Shown: positions 34,816 to 43,577 of the stretch, one piece after another
How positions within the stretch are numbered: position 1 is the first letter of the stretch
Layout: each line of letters starts with the position of its first letter
NCBI RefSeq assembly: GCF_035920345.1
Contig: NZ_CP109149.1
Coordinates: 4,030,001 to 4,094,000 of the forward strand
Origin: Nocardia vinacea
GTDB lineage: Bacteria; Actinomycetota; Actinomycetes; Mycobacteriales; Mycobacteriaceae
Direction: 5' to 3'
Length of the DNA stretch: 64,000 nucleotides
Position numbers and translations under genes: made by a program
Notes under the pieces: model-generated
Databases searched by the model: none
Told to the model about the DNA's origin: nothing
What the model saw: only the letters and a program-made list of their open reading frames with translations

Positions 34816-35641
34816 CTGCTGTACTCCCCTGTTCGGACCGGTCCGCGCCGCGGACCGGTGGTCTGTGCACGGTCCAGCGACCGTCGAACTGCGGTTCTCG
34901 TTTCTCGGCGAAAGCCGCGAATGCCTCCGGGGCGTCCGAGGTGGCGAAATTGAGGCCCTGCGCGGCGGCCTCCCCCGCGAGCGCTTCGCGCAAGGTGTGA
35001 TCGACACCCGCGTTCAGCAGTGCCTTCGTCTGTGCCAGCGCTACCGGCGGGCCAGCCGCCAGCCGCGCGGCGAGATCGGTTACGTAGACATCGATTTCGT
35101 CCACAGGGACGACCCAGGTCACCAGGTTCAGTTCCCGCGCCTGTTCGGCGTCGATCATCTCGCCCAGCAATGCCAACCGCTTGGCCTGTTGCAGCCCGAC
35201 CAGTTTCGGTAGCAGCCACGAGCCGCCCAGATCCAGCGAAAGTCCGCGGCGGGCGAAGATCTGCGAGAAGCGGGATTCGGGCGTGGCGACCACCAGATCG
35301 CAGCCGAGCGCCAGATTCCATCCGGCGCCGACGGCAACGCCGCTCACCTTGGCGACCGTCGGCATCGGCAGTTCGTGCAGAAGCAACGCCACGTCGGTCA
35401 ATGCCCGCATGCGATAGATCGGATGCCCGTTATCGGGCACCGAAATATCGGCGCCGGAACAGAACGCGCCACCGGCTCCGGTGAGCACCAGTGCTCGCAC
35501 GGTGCGATCGGCCGCGGCGGCCCGCAGCGCATCCGCCAGCGCCTGCCACAGTTCGGCATCGATCGCGTTCTTGCGATGTGGCCGATTCAGGGTCAAAATT
35601 CGTACGCCGTCACGATCCTCGGTCAGCAGCGAACTCAGCAT
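34808..35641 (-). CDS. Enoyl-CoA hydratase/isomerase, PaaG-like
   Basis: A 277-aa crotonase: FCSGADISVP, VSGVAVGAGWNLALGCDL, and RRGLSLDLGGSWLLPKLVG. The first catalytic Glu is replaced by Asn (WNLAL), while an Asp sits in the PaaG/ECI position (SLDLGG). This suggests isomerase rather than hydratase chemistry. The ATG at 35641 overlaps the CoA-transferase stop by 7 bp. Confidence 0.88.
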   Translation of the reverse strand: MLSSLLTEDRDGVRILTLNRPHRKNAIDAELWQALADALRAAAADRTVRALVLTGAGGAFCSGADISVPDNGHPIYRMRALTDVALLLHELPMPTVAKVSGVAVGAGWNLALGCDLVVATPESRFSQIFARRGLSLDLGGSWLLPKLVGLQQAKRLALLGEMIDAEQARELNLVTWVVPVDEIDVYVTDLAARLAAGPPVALAQTKALLNAGVDHTLREALAGEAAAQGLNFATSDAPEAFAAFAEKREPQFDGRWTVHRPPVRGADRSEQGSTADA

Positions 35642-36873
35642 GCCCGCTCCGCGGGTTGCCGGTATGCGGGACCGATTGCGCCCGCCGCGCGGAGTTCGGC
35701 GATTTCCGCACCGCCGCAGCCGATTTCGGATAACACAGCGTCGGTATGCTCGCCGAGTCCGGGGACCGCGCCCATGGGTGGATCGAATCCGTCGACAATG
35801 GCCGGTGGCAGCAGCGACGGGATCGGGCCGGACGGGGTGTCGATGCTGCGCCAGCGATCGCGGGCCGACAGTTGCGGGTGGGCGATGACCTCGCTGGGCA
35901 GGTTGTAGCGGGAGTTGCCGATTCCGGCGGCGTCTGCGAGCTCCTGAATCCGGGCGAGATCGTGTCGGGCGCACCAGGATCCGATGGCCTCGTCGAGGAG
36001 GTCGCGCCGCTTACAGCGGTCCGGATTGGTGCGCAGGCCCTCGTCGTCGGCCAGGTCAGGACGGTCGATGATGTCGCGGGCCAGCCGCTGCCACTCCCGA
36101 TCGTTGGTGGTGCCAATCACCACGGTCTGTCCGTCCGCAGTGCGGTAGGCGCCATAGGGCGCGACCGCCGCCGAGCTCATGCCCAGTGGTTGCATATCGA
36201 TTCCGGAGTGCCTGGCGTAGGTGAGGTGATAGCCCATCACATCGGCCATGGTGTCGAACAGGCTGACCGCGATCGTCGCGCCCGCATCGGATCCCCGACG
36301 CTGCCGTCCGCACAGCGATGCCAGAATCGACAGCGCCGCATACTGTCCCGTGATGACATCGGCCATCGGCGGGCCCGGTTTCGCCGGGGCATCCGGATAT
36401 CCGGTGACCGCGCACACCCCCGATTCGGCCTGCACCAGCAGGTCGTAGGCGCGCTTGTGCGACAGCGGCCCACCCGAGCCGAATCCGTCGATCGATACCG
36501 CGATGAGGTCCGGGTGCCGCTCGGCCAGATCCGCCGGTGCCAGACCGAGCCGGTCGGTCGCACCCGGCGCCAGATTCGATACCAGAACCTCGGCCCGATC
36601 CAGCAAGCGATGCAGAATCGCCACGCCCGCAGGCGTTTTCAGGTCCAGCGTCACCGATTCCTTGCCGCGGTTGACCCAGACGAAATGCGCCGCCTGCCCC
36701 TCGACCACATCGTCGTAATACCGGGCGAAGTCGCCACCGTCCGGATTTTCGATCTTGATCACGCGGGCACCGAAATCGGCGAGTGTCCGGGTGCACATCG
36801 GCGCCGACACCGCCTGTTCCAGGGCGACGACGGTAATACCCGCCAACGGTCCCGCTTGCGCCGTATCCGGCAT
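35635..36873 (-). CDS. CaiB/BaiF family (class III) CoA-transferase
   Basis: A 412-aa class III CoA-transferase. The N-terminal GITVVALEQAVSAPMCTRTL and VIKIENPDGGDFAR bind CoA; the catalytic Asp is D172 in GPPMADVITGQYAA. It forms acyl-CoAs by CoA transfer, so it could activate the acid that enters this operon's beta-oxidation. The start overlaps the SDR stop; ATG 36873 (TGATG) or GTG 36876 (GTGA) are both possible. Confidence 0.92.
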   Translation of the reverse strand: MPDTAQAGPLAGITVVALEQAVSAPMCTRTLADFGARVIKIENPDGGDFARYYDDVVEGQAAHFVWVNRGKESVTLDLKTPAGVAILHRLLDRAEVLVSNLAPGATDRLGLAPADLAERHPDLIAVSIDGFGSGGPLSHKRAYDLLVQAESGVCAVTGYPDAPAKPGPPMADVITGQYAALSILASLCGRQRRGSDAGATIAVSLFDTMADVMGYHLTYARHSGIDMQPLGMSSAAVAPYGAYRTADGQTVVIGTTNDREWQRLARDIIDRPDLADDEGLRTNPDRCKRRDLLDEAIGSWCARHDLARIQELADAAGIGNSRYNLPSEVIAHPQLSARDRWRSIDTPSGPIPSLLPPAIVDGFDPPMGAVPGLGEHTDAVLSEIGCGGAEIAELRAAGAIGPAYRQPAERAC

Positions 36874-37640
36874 CACATCACCATGCCGCCGTCCACCGGC
36901 AGCACCTGCCCGGTGACGAACGAGGCGGCGTCGGAGGCGAGGAAGACGAAGGCGCCGGCCACCTCCGCCGGATCGGCCCAGCGCCGCAATGGAATTCGGT
37001 TCAGCATCTGCGCCGCGAACTTGTCGCCGGTGCGAATGGTTTCGGTCATCGGCGTGGCCGCCAGCGGCGCCAGCGCGTTCACCAGGATGTTCTTGCGCGC
37101 CAATTCGCGAGCAAGGGATTTGGTGATCCCGATGATGGCCGCCTTGGCCGCGGAGTAGTTGACCTGCCCAAGTGTGCCGACCAGCCCGGCCGACGAGGTG
37201 ACGTTGATGATGCGCCCGGTGCCGTCGGTCGGCAGGTACGGCAAGGCCGCCTGCGAGCAGTTGAAGGTGCCCAGCGTGTGGATCTCGAACAGTCGCCGCA
37301 TCGAGTCGACACTGGTATCGGCGAACATGTGCGGATCGGTGACCCCGGCGTTGTTCACCACGATATGCAGTGTGCCGCCGGCCAATTCGGCCGCCTTGGC
37401 CGCGGCGGCGTCGGCGGCCGCCCGATCGGACACGTCGAGGGCGAAACTCGCCGCGCTGCCACCGTTTCCGGTGATCTTCTCGGCGACGGCCGCGGCCGCG
37501 TCCGCATCGACGTCGGTGACCAGCACCGCCGCGCCCTGCGCGGCGAGGGCCTGTGCCACCGCTGAGCCGATGCCGCCTGCCGCGCCGGTGACCATTGCGG
37601 CCCGCCCGGTCAGCTCGAAAAGTCCGTTCTTGGCTGCCAT
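36873..37640 (-). CDS. SDR family oxidoreductase (3-hydroxyacyl-CoA dehydrogenase-like)
   Basis: A 255-aa classical SDR: VTGAAGGIGSAVAQAL, VVNNAGVTD, NVTSSAG with YSAAKAA, and GQVLPVDGGMVM. The complete catalytic tetrad is visible. It lies between the ACAD and CoA-transferase genes of the operon and probably oxidises the 3-hydroxy intermediate. Confidence 0.9.
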   Translation of the reverse strand: MAAKNGLFELTGRAAMVTGAAGGIGSAVAQALAAQGAAVLVTDVDADAAAAVAEKITGNGGSAASFALDVSDRAAADAAAAKAAELAGGTLHIVVNNAGVTDPHMFADTSVDSMRRLFEIHTLGTFNCSQAALPYLPTDGTGRIINVTSSAGLVGTLGQVNYSAAKAAIIGITKSLARELARKNILVNALAPLAATPMTETIRTGDKFAAQMLNRIPLRRWADPAEVAGAFVFLASDAASFVTGQVLPVDGGMVM

Positions 37641-37660
37641 TCGGTAATTTCCTGCCTCTG

Positions 37661-38854
37661 CTAATAGCTTCTGGGTAGGCCCAGCGTGTGGGAGCCCAGG
37701 TAGTTCAGAATCATTTCCTGGCTGATCGGGGCGATCCGCATGACGCGGGCCTCCCGGAAATAGCGGGATACGCTGTATTCCTCGGCGTAACCCATGCCGC
37801 CATGGGTCTGCAGCGCCCGGTCGGCGGCGGTGAATCCCGCGTCGGCGCACAGATATTTAGCGGTGTTCGCCTCACGCCCGCACGATTTTCCGTTGTCGTA
37901 GAGCCAGGTGGCCTTGCGCAGCACCAATTCCGCGGCATCCAGGTGGGCGAGCGAATCGGCCAGTGGGAATTGGATGCCCTGGTTCATGCCGATCGGCCTG
38001 CCGAACACCACTCGCTCCTTGGCGTATTTCGTGGCCCGATCCAGTGCGACCCGCCCCAGCCCCAGTGCTTCGGCGGCGATCAGCATGCGCTCGGGATTCA
38101 GGCCGTCGAGCAGATAGCGGAATCCCTTGCCCTCCTCCCCTACTCGGTCCTCGACCGGGATGCGCAGACCGTCGATGAACACCTCGTTGGAGGTGACGGC
38201 ATTGCGGCCCATCTTCGCGATCGGCCGGATATCGACGTGCGCGCGATCGAGGTCGGTGAGGAACAGCGTCATGCCGTCGGTCTTCTTGGCGACCTCGTCG
38301 TAGCGCTGGGTGCGGGTCAGCAGCAGGATCTTCTCCGACTCCATCGCCTTGGAGATCCATACCTTGCGGCCGTTGACGACATAGTGGTCGCCATCGCGAC
38401 GCGCGAAGGTGGTGATGTGGGTGGTGTCCAGGCCGGCACCGGGTTCGGTGACGCCGAAGCACACGTGCAGATCACCGGTGGCGATTCGCGGCAAGGTCCG
38501 CTGTTTCAATTCCGCGGACCCGTGCACGACGACCGGATGCATGCCGAAAATCGACATGTGGATCGAGCTGGCGGCATTCATACCACCGCCCGATCGGGAT
38601 ACCTCCTCGGCCAGCAGCGTGGCCTCGGTGATGCCCAGCCCGTGTCCGCCGTATTCCTCCGGGATGGTGATGCCCAGCCAGCCGCCCTCGGCGATGGCGT
38701 TGTAGAACTCGGTCGGGAATTCGTGTGCCTGGTCTTTTTCCATCCAGTACTGGTCGTCGAACTTGCGGCACAGTTCGGCGACCGTGCTGCGGATCAGCCG
38801 CTGATCCTCGGTGAGTTCGAAATTCATGCCTCCGACGTTCATGTCGTCGCGCAC
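37661..38854 (-). CDS. Acyl-CoA dehydrogenase
   Basis: A protein of about 397 aa with GVTEPGAGLDTT (FAD loop), NPERMLIAAEALG with the catalytic-base Glu of the long-chain type, QTHGGMGYAEEYSVSRYF and the C-terminal IAPISQEMILNYLG. GTG 38854 is chosen because AAAGGGG lies 6 bp upstream. Most relatives begin at MNFELTEDQ (38827), whose GGAGG is only 1 bp away, so the start is uncertain. Confidence 0.9.
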   Translation of the reverse strand: MRDDMNVGGMNFELTEDQRLIRSTVAELCRKFDDQYWMEKDQAHEFPTEFYNAIAEGGWLGITIPEEYGGHGLGITEATLLAEEVSRSGGGMNAASSIHMSIFGMHPVVVHGSAELKQRTLPRIATGDLHVCFGVTEPGAGLDTTHITTFARRDGDHYVVNGRKVWISKAMESEKILLLTRTQRYDEVAKKTDGMTLFLTDLDRAHVDIRPIAKMGRNAVTSNEVFIDGLRIPVEDRVGEEGKGFRYLLDGLNPERMLIAAEALGLGRVALDRATKYAKERVVFGRPIGMNQGIQFPLADSLAHLDAAELVLRKATWLYDNGKSCGREANTAKYLCADAGFTAADRALQTHGGMGYAEEYSVSRYFREARVMRIAPISQEMILNYLGSHTLGLPRSY

Positions 38855-38866
38855 CAGCAACCCCTT

Positions 38867-39175
38867 TCAGTCGGAGGCAGGCAGCGCTTTGGCGGCCTTG
38901 CGGGTCATCGCGGTCCCGTTGCAGGTCAGCTCGCCGGTGCCCGAGCTGGTGCACAGCAGCTCGACGGTCTCCGCGGCGTCGACATAGCGTTTCCCGATCA
39001 ACGTGACCGCATCCGCTCCTGCTTTTTTCCCGGGCGGGGCCGAGGCCGCGGGCACCATGGGCGCGCCACCGCACGCGATTTCCGGCCGAGCGTCGGCGGG
39101 CGCCCGGACCACCACCACCCGCGTGCCGCATACGGTGCTGGCGAACTGTTCACCGGGACGAATCGGCGCCGTCAT
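38867..39175 (-). CDS. Conserved small protein of unknown function, first gene of operon
   Basis: A 102-aa soluble protein (MTAPIRPGEQFASTVCGTRV at the start). Four cysteines, at about C16, C35, C74 and C84, could form a metal site or disulfides. AAGGAG precedes the ATG, which rules out the start 18 bp upstream. I do not know its function. Its position as first gene of the ACAD/SDR/CoA-transferase operon implies a role in that pathway. Confidence 0.65.
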   Translation of the reverse strand: MTAPIRPGEQFASTVCGTRVVVVRAPADARPEIACGGAPMVPAASAPPGKKAGADAVTLIGKRYVDAAETVELLCTSSGTGELTCNGTAMTRKAAKALPASD

Positions 39176-39231
39176 GGTGAATCTCCTTTCCACTCGGGCT
39201 GACCTCTCCAGTCATTACGCTCTCGCTATCA

Positions 39232-39259
39232 GAAAACTATATTCTCATTCTAGGAGAAT
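39232..39259. promoter_or_regulatory. Operator-like repeats in divergent promoter
   Basis: GAAAAC-TAT-ATTCTC (39232-39246) is a degenerate copy of the regional palindrome, with only the right half perfect. It is followed by the perfect inverted repeat ATTCT-AGG-AGAAT (39247-39259), the reverse complement of the secondary palindrome at 23043. The site lies between the 102-aa gene operon (minus) and the flavin-binding protein gene (plus). Confidence 0.55.
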
Positions 39260-39282
39260 CAACATCCGATCGGAAGATGGGC

Positions 39283-39753
39283 ATGACTGAGCAGCGACGA
39301 GCACGGGCGATCGCGATGACCGCCACCGAACGCGACACCTTCCTGCAGAGCCAGCCGATCTGCCGGGTCGCCACCCTCGGCCCCGGCGGACACCCACATA
39401 CGAGCCCACTGTGGTTCGCCTGGGACGGCACGGCCCTGTGGCTCAACTCGCTGGTGCGCAGCCAGCGGTGGACCGATATCACTCGCGATCCACGGATCAG
39501 CGCGATCGTCGACGACGGCGGGACCGACTTCCTCCAGCTGCGCGGCGTCGAACTGCGCGGACGCGCCGAAGTGGTCGGCGAAACGCCGCGCACCGGCACA
39601 CCGGTCGAGGAGCTCACCGAACCGGAGCGGCTGTTCGCCGACAAGTACATGGGCGGGCAGCCGTTTCGGTACGACGGCCGCCACGGCTGGCTGCGGCTGA
39701 CGCCGGACCACGTCGTCAGCTGGGATTTCGCCCGGTTACAACCTCGACGTTGA
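39283..39753 (+). CDS. Pyridoxamine 5'-phosphate oxidase-fold (split beta-barrel) flavin-binding protein
   Basis: A 156-aa PPOX-like protein: FLQSQPICRVATLGPGGHPH and SPLWFAWDGTALWLNSLV near the N-terminus, GWLRLTPDHVVSWDF at the C-terminus. Mycobacteriales have many such proteins, some using F420 or FMN. The ATG at 39283 has GGAAG 6 bp upstream; the ATG at 39277 overlaps this site. Its substrate is unknown. Confidence 0.82.
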   Translation: MTEQRRARAIAMTATERDTFLQSQPICRVATLGPGGHPHTSPLWFAWDGTALWLNSLVRSQRWTDITRDPRISAIVDDGGTDFLQLRGVELRGRAEVVGETPRTGTPVEELTEPERLFADKYMGGQPFRYDGRHGWLRLTPDHVVSWDFARLQPRR

Positions 39754-39792
39754 CTATCGCATCTGTCCGTGGAAATCTAGTCTTCAGTTTTG

Positions 39793-39807
39793 GAGAATCT
39801 AATTCTC
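39793..39807. promoter_or_regulatory. Operator-like palindrome GAGAAT-CTA-ATTCTC
   Basis: A perfect 6-3-6 inverted repeat, 17 bp upstream of the ATG at 39825. It overlaps the expected promoter of the seven-gene operon encoding the Rieske oxygenase. Confidence 0.72.
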
Positions 39808-39824
39808 ATGAGAGGAGGACAGGA

Positions 39825-40355
39825 ATGCGTCTGCCGCCGTTGCCCGCGGAGCAATGGAACGACCGGACCCGCGACGCCTTCAAGGCGCTACTGCCGCGCG
39901 CGATCCGCAATGCGGAAGGGGCAGGCCCCGCCATGGGACCGCTGGCCCGGCACCCGGACCTGACCGAGGCCTATCTCGGATTCAGCGTCTACCTGCTGTT
40001 CCGGTCCACGCTGCCGCCCCGGGTGCGCGAGTTGACGATCCTGCGGGTCGCCCACCGGCGCGGCTGTGCCTACGAGTGGGCCCATCATCTGCGGTTCGGC
40101 CAGGATGCCGGACTCACCCTCGACGAGATCGAGGCCGTCACCCGCGGTGAGGCCGCCGACGATTTCGACCGCCTCGTCCTCACCGCTGTCGACGAACTCG
40201 ACGACAAATCCGAACTGTCCGACCAGACCTGGGCGGCACTTGCCGAACGACTCGATGAAAAGCAGCGCATGGATCTGGTTTTCACGGTCGGCGGCTACAT
40301 CCTGCTGGCCATCGCGCTCAACACCTTCGGCGTACAGCCCGACCCTGAAAGGTAA
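39825..40355 (+). CDS. Carboxymuconolactone decarboxylase / AhpD-like family protein
   Basis: A 176-aa all-helical protein with the CMD core: LPPRVRELTILRVAHRRGCA and YEWAHHLRFGQDAGLT. A single Cys (RGCAYEW) replaces the CxxC of AhpD peroxidases, so thiol peroxidase activity is doubtful. Such proteins frequently accompany ring-cleavage or steroid genes. AGGAGG lies just upstream of the ATG. First gene of the 39825-45469 operon. Confidence 0.82.
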   Translation: MRLPPLPAEQWNDRTRDAFKALLPRAIRNAEGAGPAMGPLARHPDLTEAYLGFSVYLLFRSTLPPRVRELTILRVAHRRGCAYEWAHHLRFGQDAGLTLDEIEAVTRGEAADDFDRLVLTAVDELDDKSELSDQTWAALAERLDEKQRMDLVFTVGGYILLAIALNTFGVQPDPER

Positions 40356-40359
40356 TCCC

Positions 40360-41628
40360 TTGCCACACTTCACCAAACCGACGGCGGGCAGCTGGACGGA
40401 GAACTATCCCGAGCTCGGCACCGAGGTGGTCGACTTCACCGACTCGACCGATCCCCAGTTCTACAAGGACGAACAGGAAGCCATCTTCAAGAAGAGCTGG
40501 CTCAATGTCGGCCGGGTGGAGCGGCTGCCCCGCGTCGGCAGCTATTTCACCAGGGAGCTGGCCTGCGTCAACGCCTCGATGATCATCGTCAAGGACCACG
40601 ATCAGCAAGTGCGGGCCTACTACAACATCTGCAGGCACCGCGGCAACAAACTGGTCTGGGACGACTTCCCGGGCGAGGAGACCGCCGGTAGCTGCCGACA
40701 GTTCACCTGCAAATACCACGCCTGGCGCTACAGCCTCGAGGGCGAGGCCACCTTCGTCCAGCAGGAGAAGGAATTCTTCGACCTCGACAAGAGCAAGTTC
40801 GGGCTCAAGGCCGTGCGCTGCGAGGTGTGGGAAGGCTTCATCTTCATCAACCTCGACGACGACGCCCAGCCACTGGAGGCGTACCTCGGCGCATGGGCGA
40901 AAGGCCTGGAGGGCTACCCCTTCCACGAGATGACCGAGGTCTACAGCTACAAGGCCGAGATCGGCAGCAACTGGAAGCTGTTCATCGATGCCTTCGCCGA
41001 GTTCTACCACGCGCCGGTGCTGCATATGAAGCAGGCGGTCAAGGACGAGGCCGACAAGCTGCTCAATGTCGGCTTCGAGGCACTGCACTACGAGTGCTGG
41101 ACCCCGCATTCGATGGTGTCCTCGTGGGGCGGTATGGCCCCGCCCAAGGACATCAATATGGTCAAGCCGATGGAGCGGGAGCTGCGCAGCGGCCTGTTCG
41201 GTCCGTGGGACCGGCCCGATATCGAGGGGCTGGATCCGCTGCCGTCCGGGGTCAACCCCGCCGGCCACAAGGCCTGGGGCATCGACGAATTCGAGGTCTT
41301 CCCCAACTTCGGCATCCTCATCTGGGCGCCGGGCTGGTACCTGACCTACCACTACTGGCCGACCGCGGTGAACAAGCACATCTTCGAGGCGAATCTGTAC
41401 TTCGTGCCGTCGACGAGCGCGCGTGAACGTCTCGGCAAGGAACTGGCGGCGGTCACTTTCAAGGAATACGCGCTGCAGGACGCCAACACCCTCGAAGCGA
41501 CCCAGACCATGCTCGAGACCGGTGTGATCACCGAATTCCCGCTCAACGACCAGGAAGTGCTGCTGCGCCACCTGCACCTCACCGTTCAGAAGATCGTCAA
41601 GGAGTACCGCGATGCCCGAAACAACTGA
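40360..41628 (+). CDS. Rieske non-haem iron oxygenase, large (alpha) subunit
   Basis: A 422-aa ring-hydroxylating-type oxygenase. The Rieske [2Fe-2S] ligands are C91-x-H93 (CRHRG) and C117-x2-H120 (CKYHAW). The mononuclear iron motif is E214-x2-H217-x4-H222 (AEFYHAPVLH). It starts at TTG 40360 with GAAAGG 7 bp upstream, 4 bp after the CMD stop. No dedicated reductase, ferredoxin or beta subunit lies in the operon, so partners must be encoded elsewhere, possibly including the ferredoxin at 11023. Confidence 0.92.
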   Translation: MPHFTKPTAGSWTENYPELGTEVVDFTDSTDPQFYKDEQEAIFKKSWLNVGRVERLPRVGSYFTRELACVNASMIIVKDHDQQVRAYYNICRHRGNKLVWDDFPGEETAGSCRQFTCKYHAWRYSLEGEATFVQQEKEFFDLDKSKFGLKAVRCEVWEGFIFINLDDDAQPLEAYLGAWAKGLEGYPFHEMTEVYSYKAEIGSNWKLFIDAFAEFYHAPVLHMKQAVKDEADKLLNVGFEALHYECWTPHSMVSSWGGMAPPKDINMVKPMERELRSGLFGPWDRPDIEGLDPLPSGVNPAGHKAWGIDEFEVFPNFGILIWAPGWYLTYHYWPTAVNKHIFEANLYFVPSTSARERLGKELAAVTFKEYALQDANTLEATQTMLETGVITEFPLNDQEVLLRHLHLTVQKIVKEYRDARNN

Positions 41629-41953
41629 GAAGGCGCTGCCCGCCGAATTCGCCGACCTGGACCGGTTTTCGGACTGGATCCTGGCCACCGAGCCCGAGCG
41701 TTACGCCAAGCGGCTGGCCTCCCCGATGGAGGAGATGCAGGACCTGTACGACACCGTTTTCCCGCGCCTGCAGGCGGCGCTGGACTACTGCGACAAGTTC
41801 GAGTGGTCCGACCTGCCCGATGACGCCCGGCACCTGTTCCACCTGCTGCAGTCGCTGGTGATGGTGTCGTTCCCGATCGAGGTGTGGAAGCAGCCGCGGG
41901 TGCCCGATTCCGGCGCCGCCTACCTCGACGTGATCAAGGAGCCGGTGGTCTAA
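41612..41953 (+). CDS. Conserved small protein linked to the Rieske oxygenase
   Basis: A 113-aa acidic, helical protein (FADLDRFSDWILATEPERYA near the start) that overlaps the oxygenase gene by 17 bp, so it is tightly co-translated. There is no signal peptide or metal motif. Its tight link to the oxygenase suggests an accessory or subunit role, but the family is not one I can name. Confidence 0.7.
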   Translation: MPETTEKALPAEFADLDRFSDWILATEPERYAKRLASPMEEMQDLYDTVFPRLQAALDYCDKFEWSDLPDDARHLFHLLQSLVMVSFPIEVWKQPRVPDSGAAYLDVIKEPVV

Positions 41954-41956
41954 ACC

Positions 41957-43174
41957 ATGCTGACACTGAAGGCGGCCGGTCTACTCGATATCGACACCGG
42001 CGAGATAATCCGACCCGGCATCGTTCGCATCGACGGCGATCGGATCGTCGGCGTCGGCGCGACCGCGGACGACGGCGACGAGGTCATCGATCTCGGTGAT
42101 GTGGTGCTGCTGCCCGGCCTGATGGATATGGAGGTCAACCTCCTCATGGGCGGTCGCGGCGAGACCGGCCTGGCCTCCAGTGTGAAAGACGATCCGGCAC
42201 TGCGCATGCTGCGTGCGGTGGGCAATTCCCGCCGCACGCTGCGGGCCGGTTTCACCACCGTGCGCAACCTCGGGCTGTTCGTGAAGACCGGCGGCTACCT
42301 GTTGGATGTGGCGCTCGGCAAGGCGATCGACGCGGGCTGGATCGAGGGCCCGCGGATCGTCCCGGCGGGCCACGCGATCACACCCACCGGTGGCCACCTG
42401 GATCCGACCATGTTCTCCGCCTTCGCGCCCGACGTGCTGAAGCTGACCCTCGAGGAGGGCATCGCCAACGGCGTCGACGAGGTGCGCAAGGCGGTGCGGT
42501 ACCAGATCAAGCACGGCGCGCAGCTGATCAAGATCTGCGTCTCCGGTGGCGTCATGTCACTCACCGGAGCTCCTGGGGCGCAACACTATTCGGACGAGGA
42601 GCTGCGCGCGATCGTCGACGAGGCGCACCGGCGCGGGCTCAAGGTCGCCGCCCACACGCACGGTGCGGAGGCGGTCAAACATGCCGTCGACGCCGGAATC
42701 GACTGCATCGAGCACGGCTTCCTCATCGACGACGAGGCGATCAAGATGATGGTGGCGGCGGGCACCTGGCTGGTGCCGACCACCCGGCTCGCCGATGCGA
42801 TGGATGTATCCAAGGCGGATCCGGCCTTGCAGGCCAAGGCCGCCGAGATGTTCCCGAAGGCCCGCACCTCGGTCCGGGCGGCCTACGAGGCCGGAGTGAA
42901 GATCGCCGTCGGCACCGACGCACCGGCGATCCCGCACGGCCGCAACGCCGACGAATTGGTGGCACTGGTCGATCGCGGCATGAGCCCGATCGATGTCCTG
43001 CGCGCGGCCACTGTGCGCGCGGCCGAACTGATCGATGTCACCGACCGTGGACGGCTGGCCGAGGGACAGCTGGCCGACATCATCGGCGTGCCGGGAGATC
43101 CGTTGCGCGACATCACCGCCACCCAGAACGTGCGGTTCGTCATGAAAGGCGGCAAGGTCCATGTCCAGAAATGA
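41957..43174 (+). CDS. Amidohydrolase-family protein lacking the HxH metal motif
   Basis: A 405-aa imidazolonepropionase-like amidohydrolase. The motif normally reading DMHVHL is DMEVNL here (E59, N61 replace both His ligands). The remaining ligands look present: Lys in IKICVSGG, His in AAHTHG, His in IEHGF and Asp in GTDAP. Either a mono-metal site is used, or the enzyme has lost hydrolase activity. Co-transcribed with the oxygenase (3 bp gap) and overlapping the next gene by 14 bp. Confidence 0.85.
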   Translation: MLTLKAAGLLDIDTGEIIRPGIVRIDGDRIVGVGATADDGDEVIDLGDVVLLPGLMDMEVNLLMGGRGETGLASSVKDDPALRMLRAVGNSRRTLRAGFTTVRNLGLFVKTGGYLLDVALGKAIDAGWIEGPRIVPAGHAITPTGGHLDPTMFSAFAPDVLKLTLEEGIANGVDEVRKAVRYQIKHGAQLIKICVSGGVMSLTGAPGAQHYSDEELRAIVDEAHRRGLKVAAHTHGAEAVKHAVDAGIDCIEHGFLIDDEAIKMMVAAGTWLVPTTRLADAMDVSKADPALQAKAAEMFPKARTSVRAAYEAGVKIAVGTDAPAIPHGRNADELVALVDRGMSPIDVLRAATVRAAELIDVTDRGRLAEGQLADIIGVPGDPLRDITATQNVRFVMKGGKVHVQK

Positions 43175-43577
43175 TGATCTGCTGGAGATCCAGCAGCTGC
43201 TGGCCCGCTACGCGGTGACGATCACCAAGGGCGATATCGATGGCCTGCTCGCGGTATTCACCCCCGACGGCACCTACAGCGCATTCGGCGACACCTATAC
43301 CCTCGACCTGTTCCCGGAGCTGGTCGCCGCCGCGCCGAAGGGGCTATTTCTCACGGGCACACCGGTTCTCGATATCGACGGTGACACCGCCGCGGGCACC
43401 CAGCCGCTGTGCTTCATCGACCACAGCACCCACGATATGCGCATCGGCTACTACACCGACAGCATCGTGCGAACCGAAGCGGGATGGCGGCTGAAGACGC
43501 GCCGGATGACCTTCATCCGCCGCAGCGGCGTGCACGATTCGGGCATCCCACACGCCTTCGAGAACACCCGCGGATGA
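43161..43577 (+). CDS. NTF2/SnoaL-like domain protein
   Basis: A 138-aa protein with the alpha+beta cone fold pattern: EIQQLLARYAVTITKGDIDG, LLAVFTPDGTYSAFG, and WRLKTRRMTFIRRSG. Relatives include steroid isomerase, scytalone dehydratase-like and small ring-hydroxylating beta-subunit-like proteins. As it lies in the Rieske operon, it could be a remote beta subunit or an isomerase/dehydratase. Starts inside the amidohydrolase gene. Confidence 0.82.
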   Translation: MSRNDDLLEIQQLLARYAVTITKGDIDGLLAVFTPDGTYSAFGDTYTLDLFPELVAAAPKGLFLTGTPVLDIDGDTAAGTQPLCFIDHSTHDMRIGYYTDSIVRTEAGWRLKTRRMTFIRRSGVHDSGIPHAFENTRG

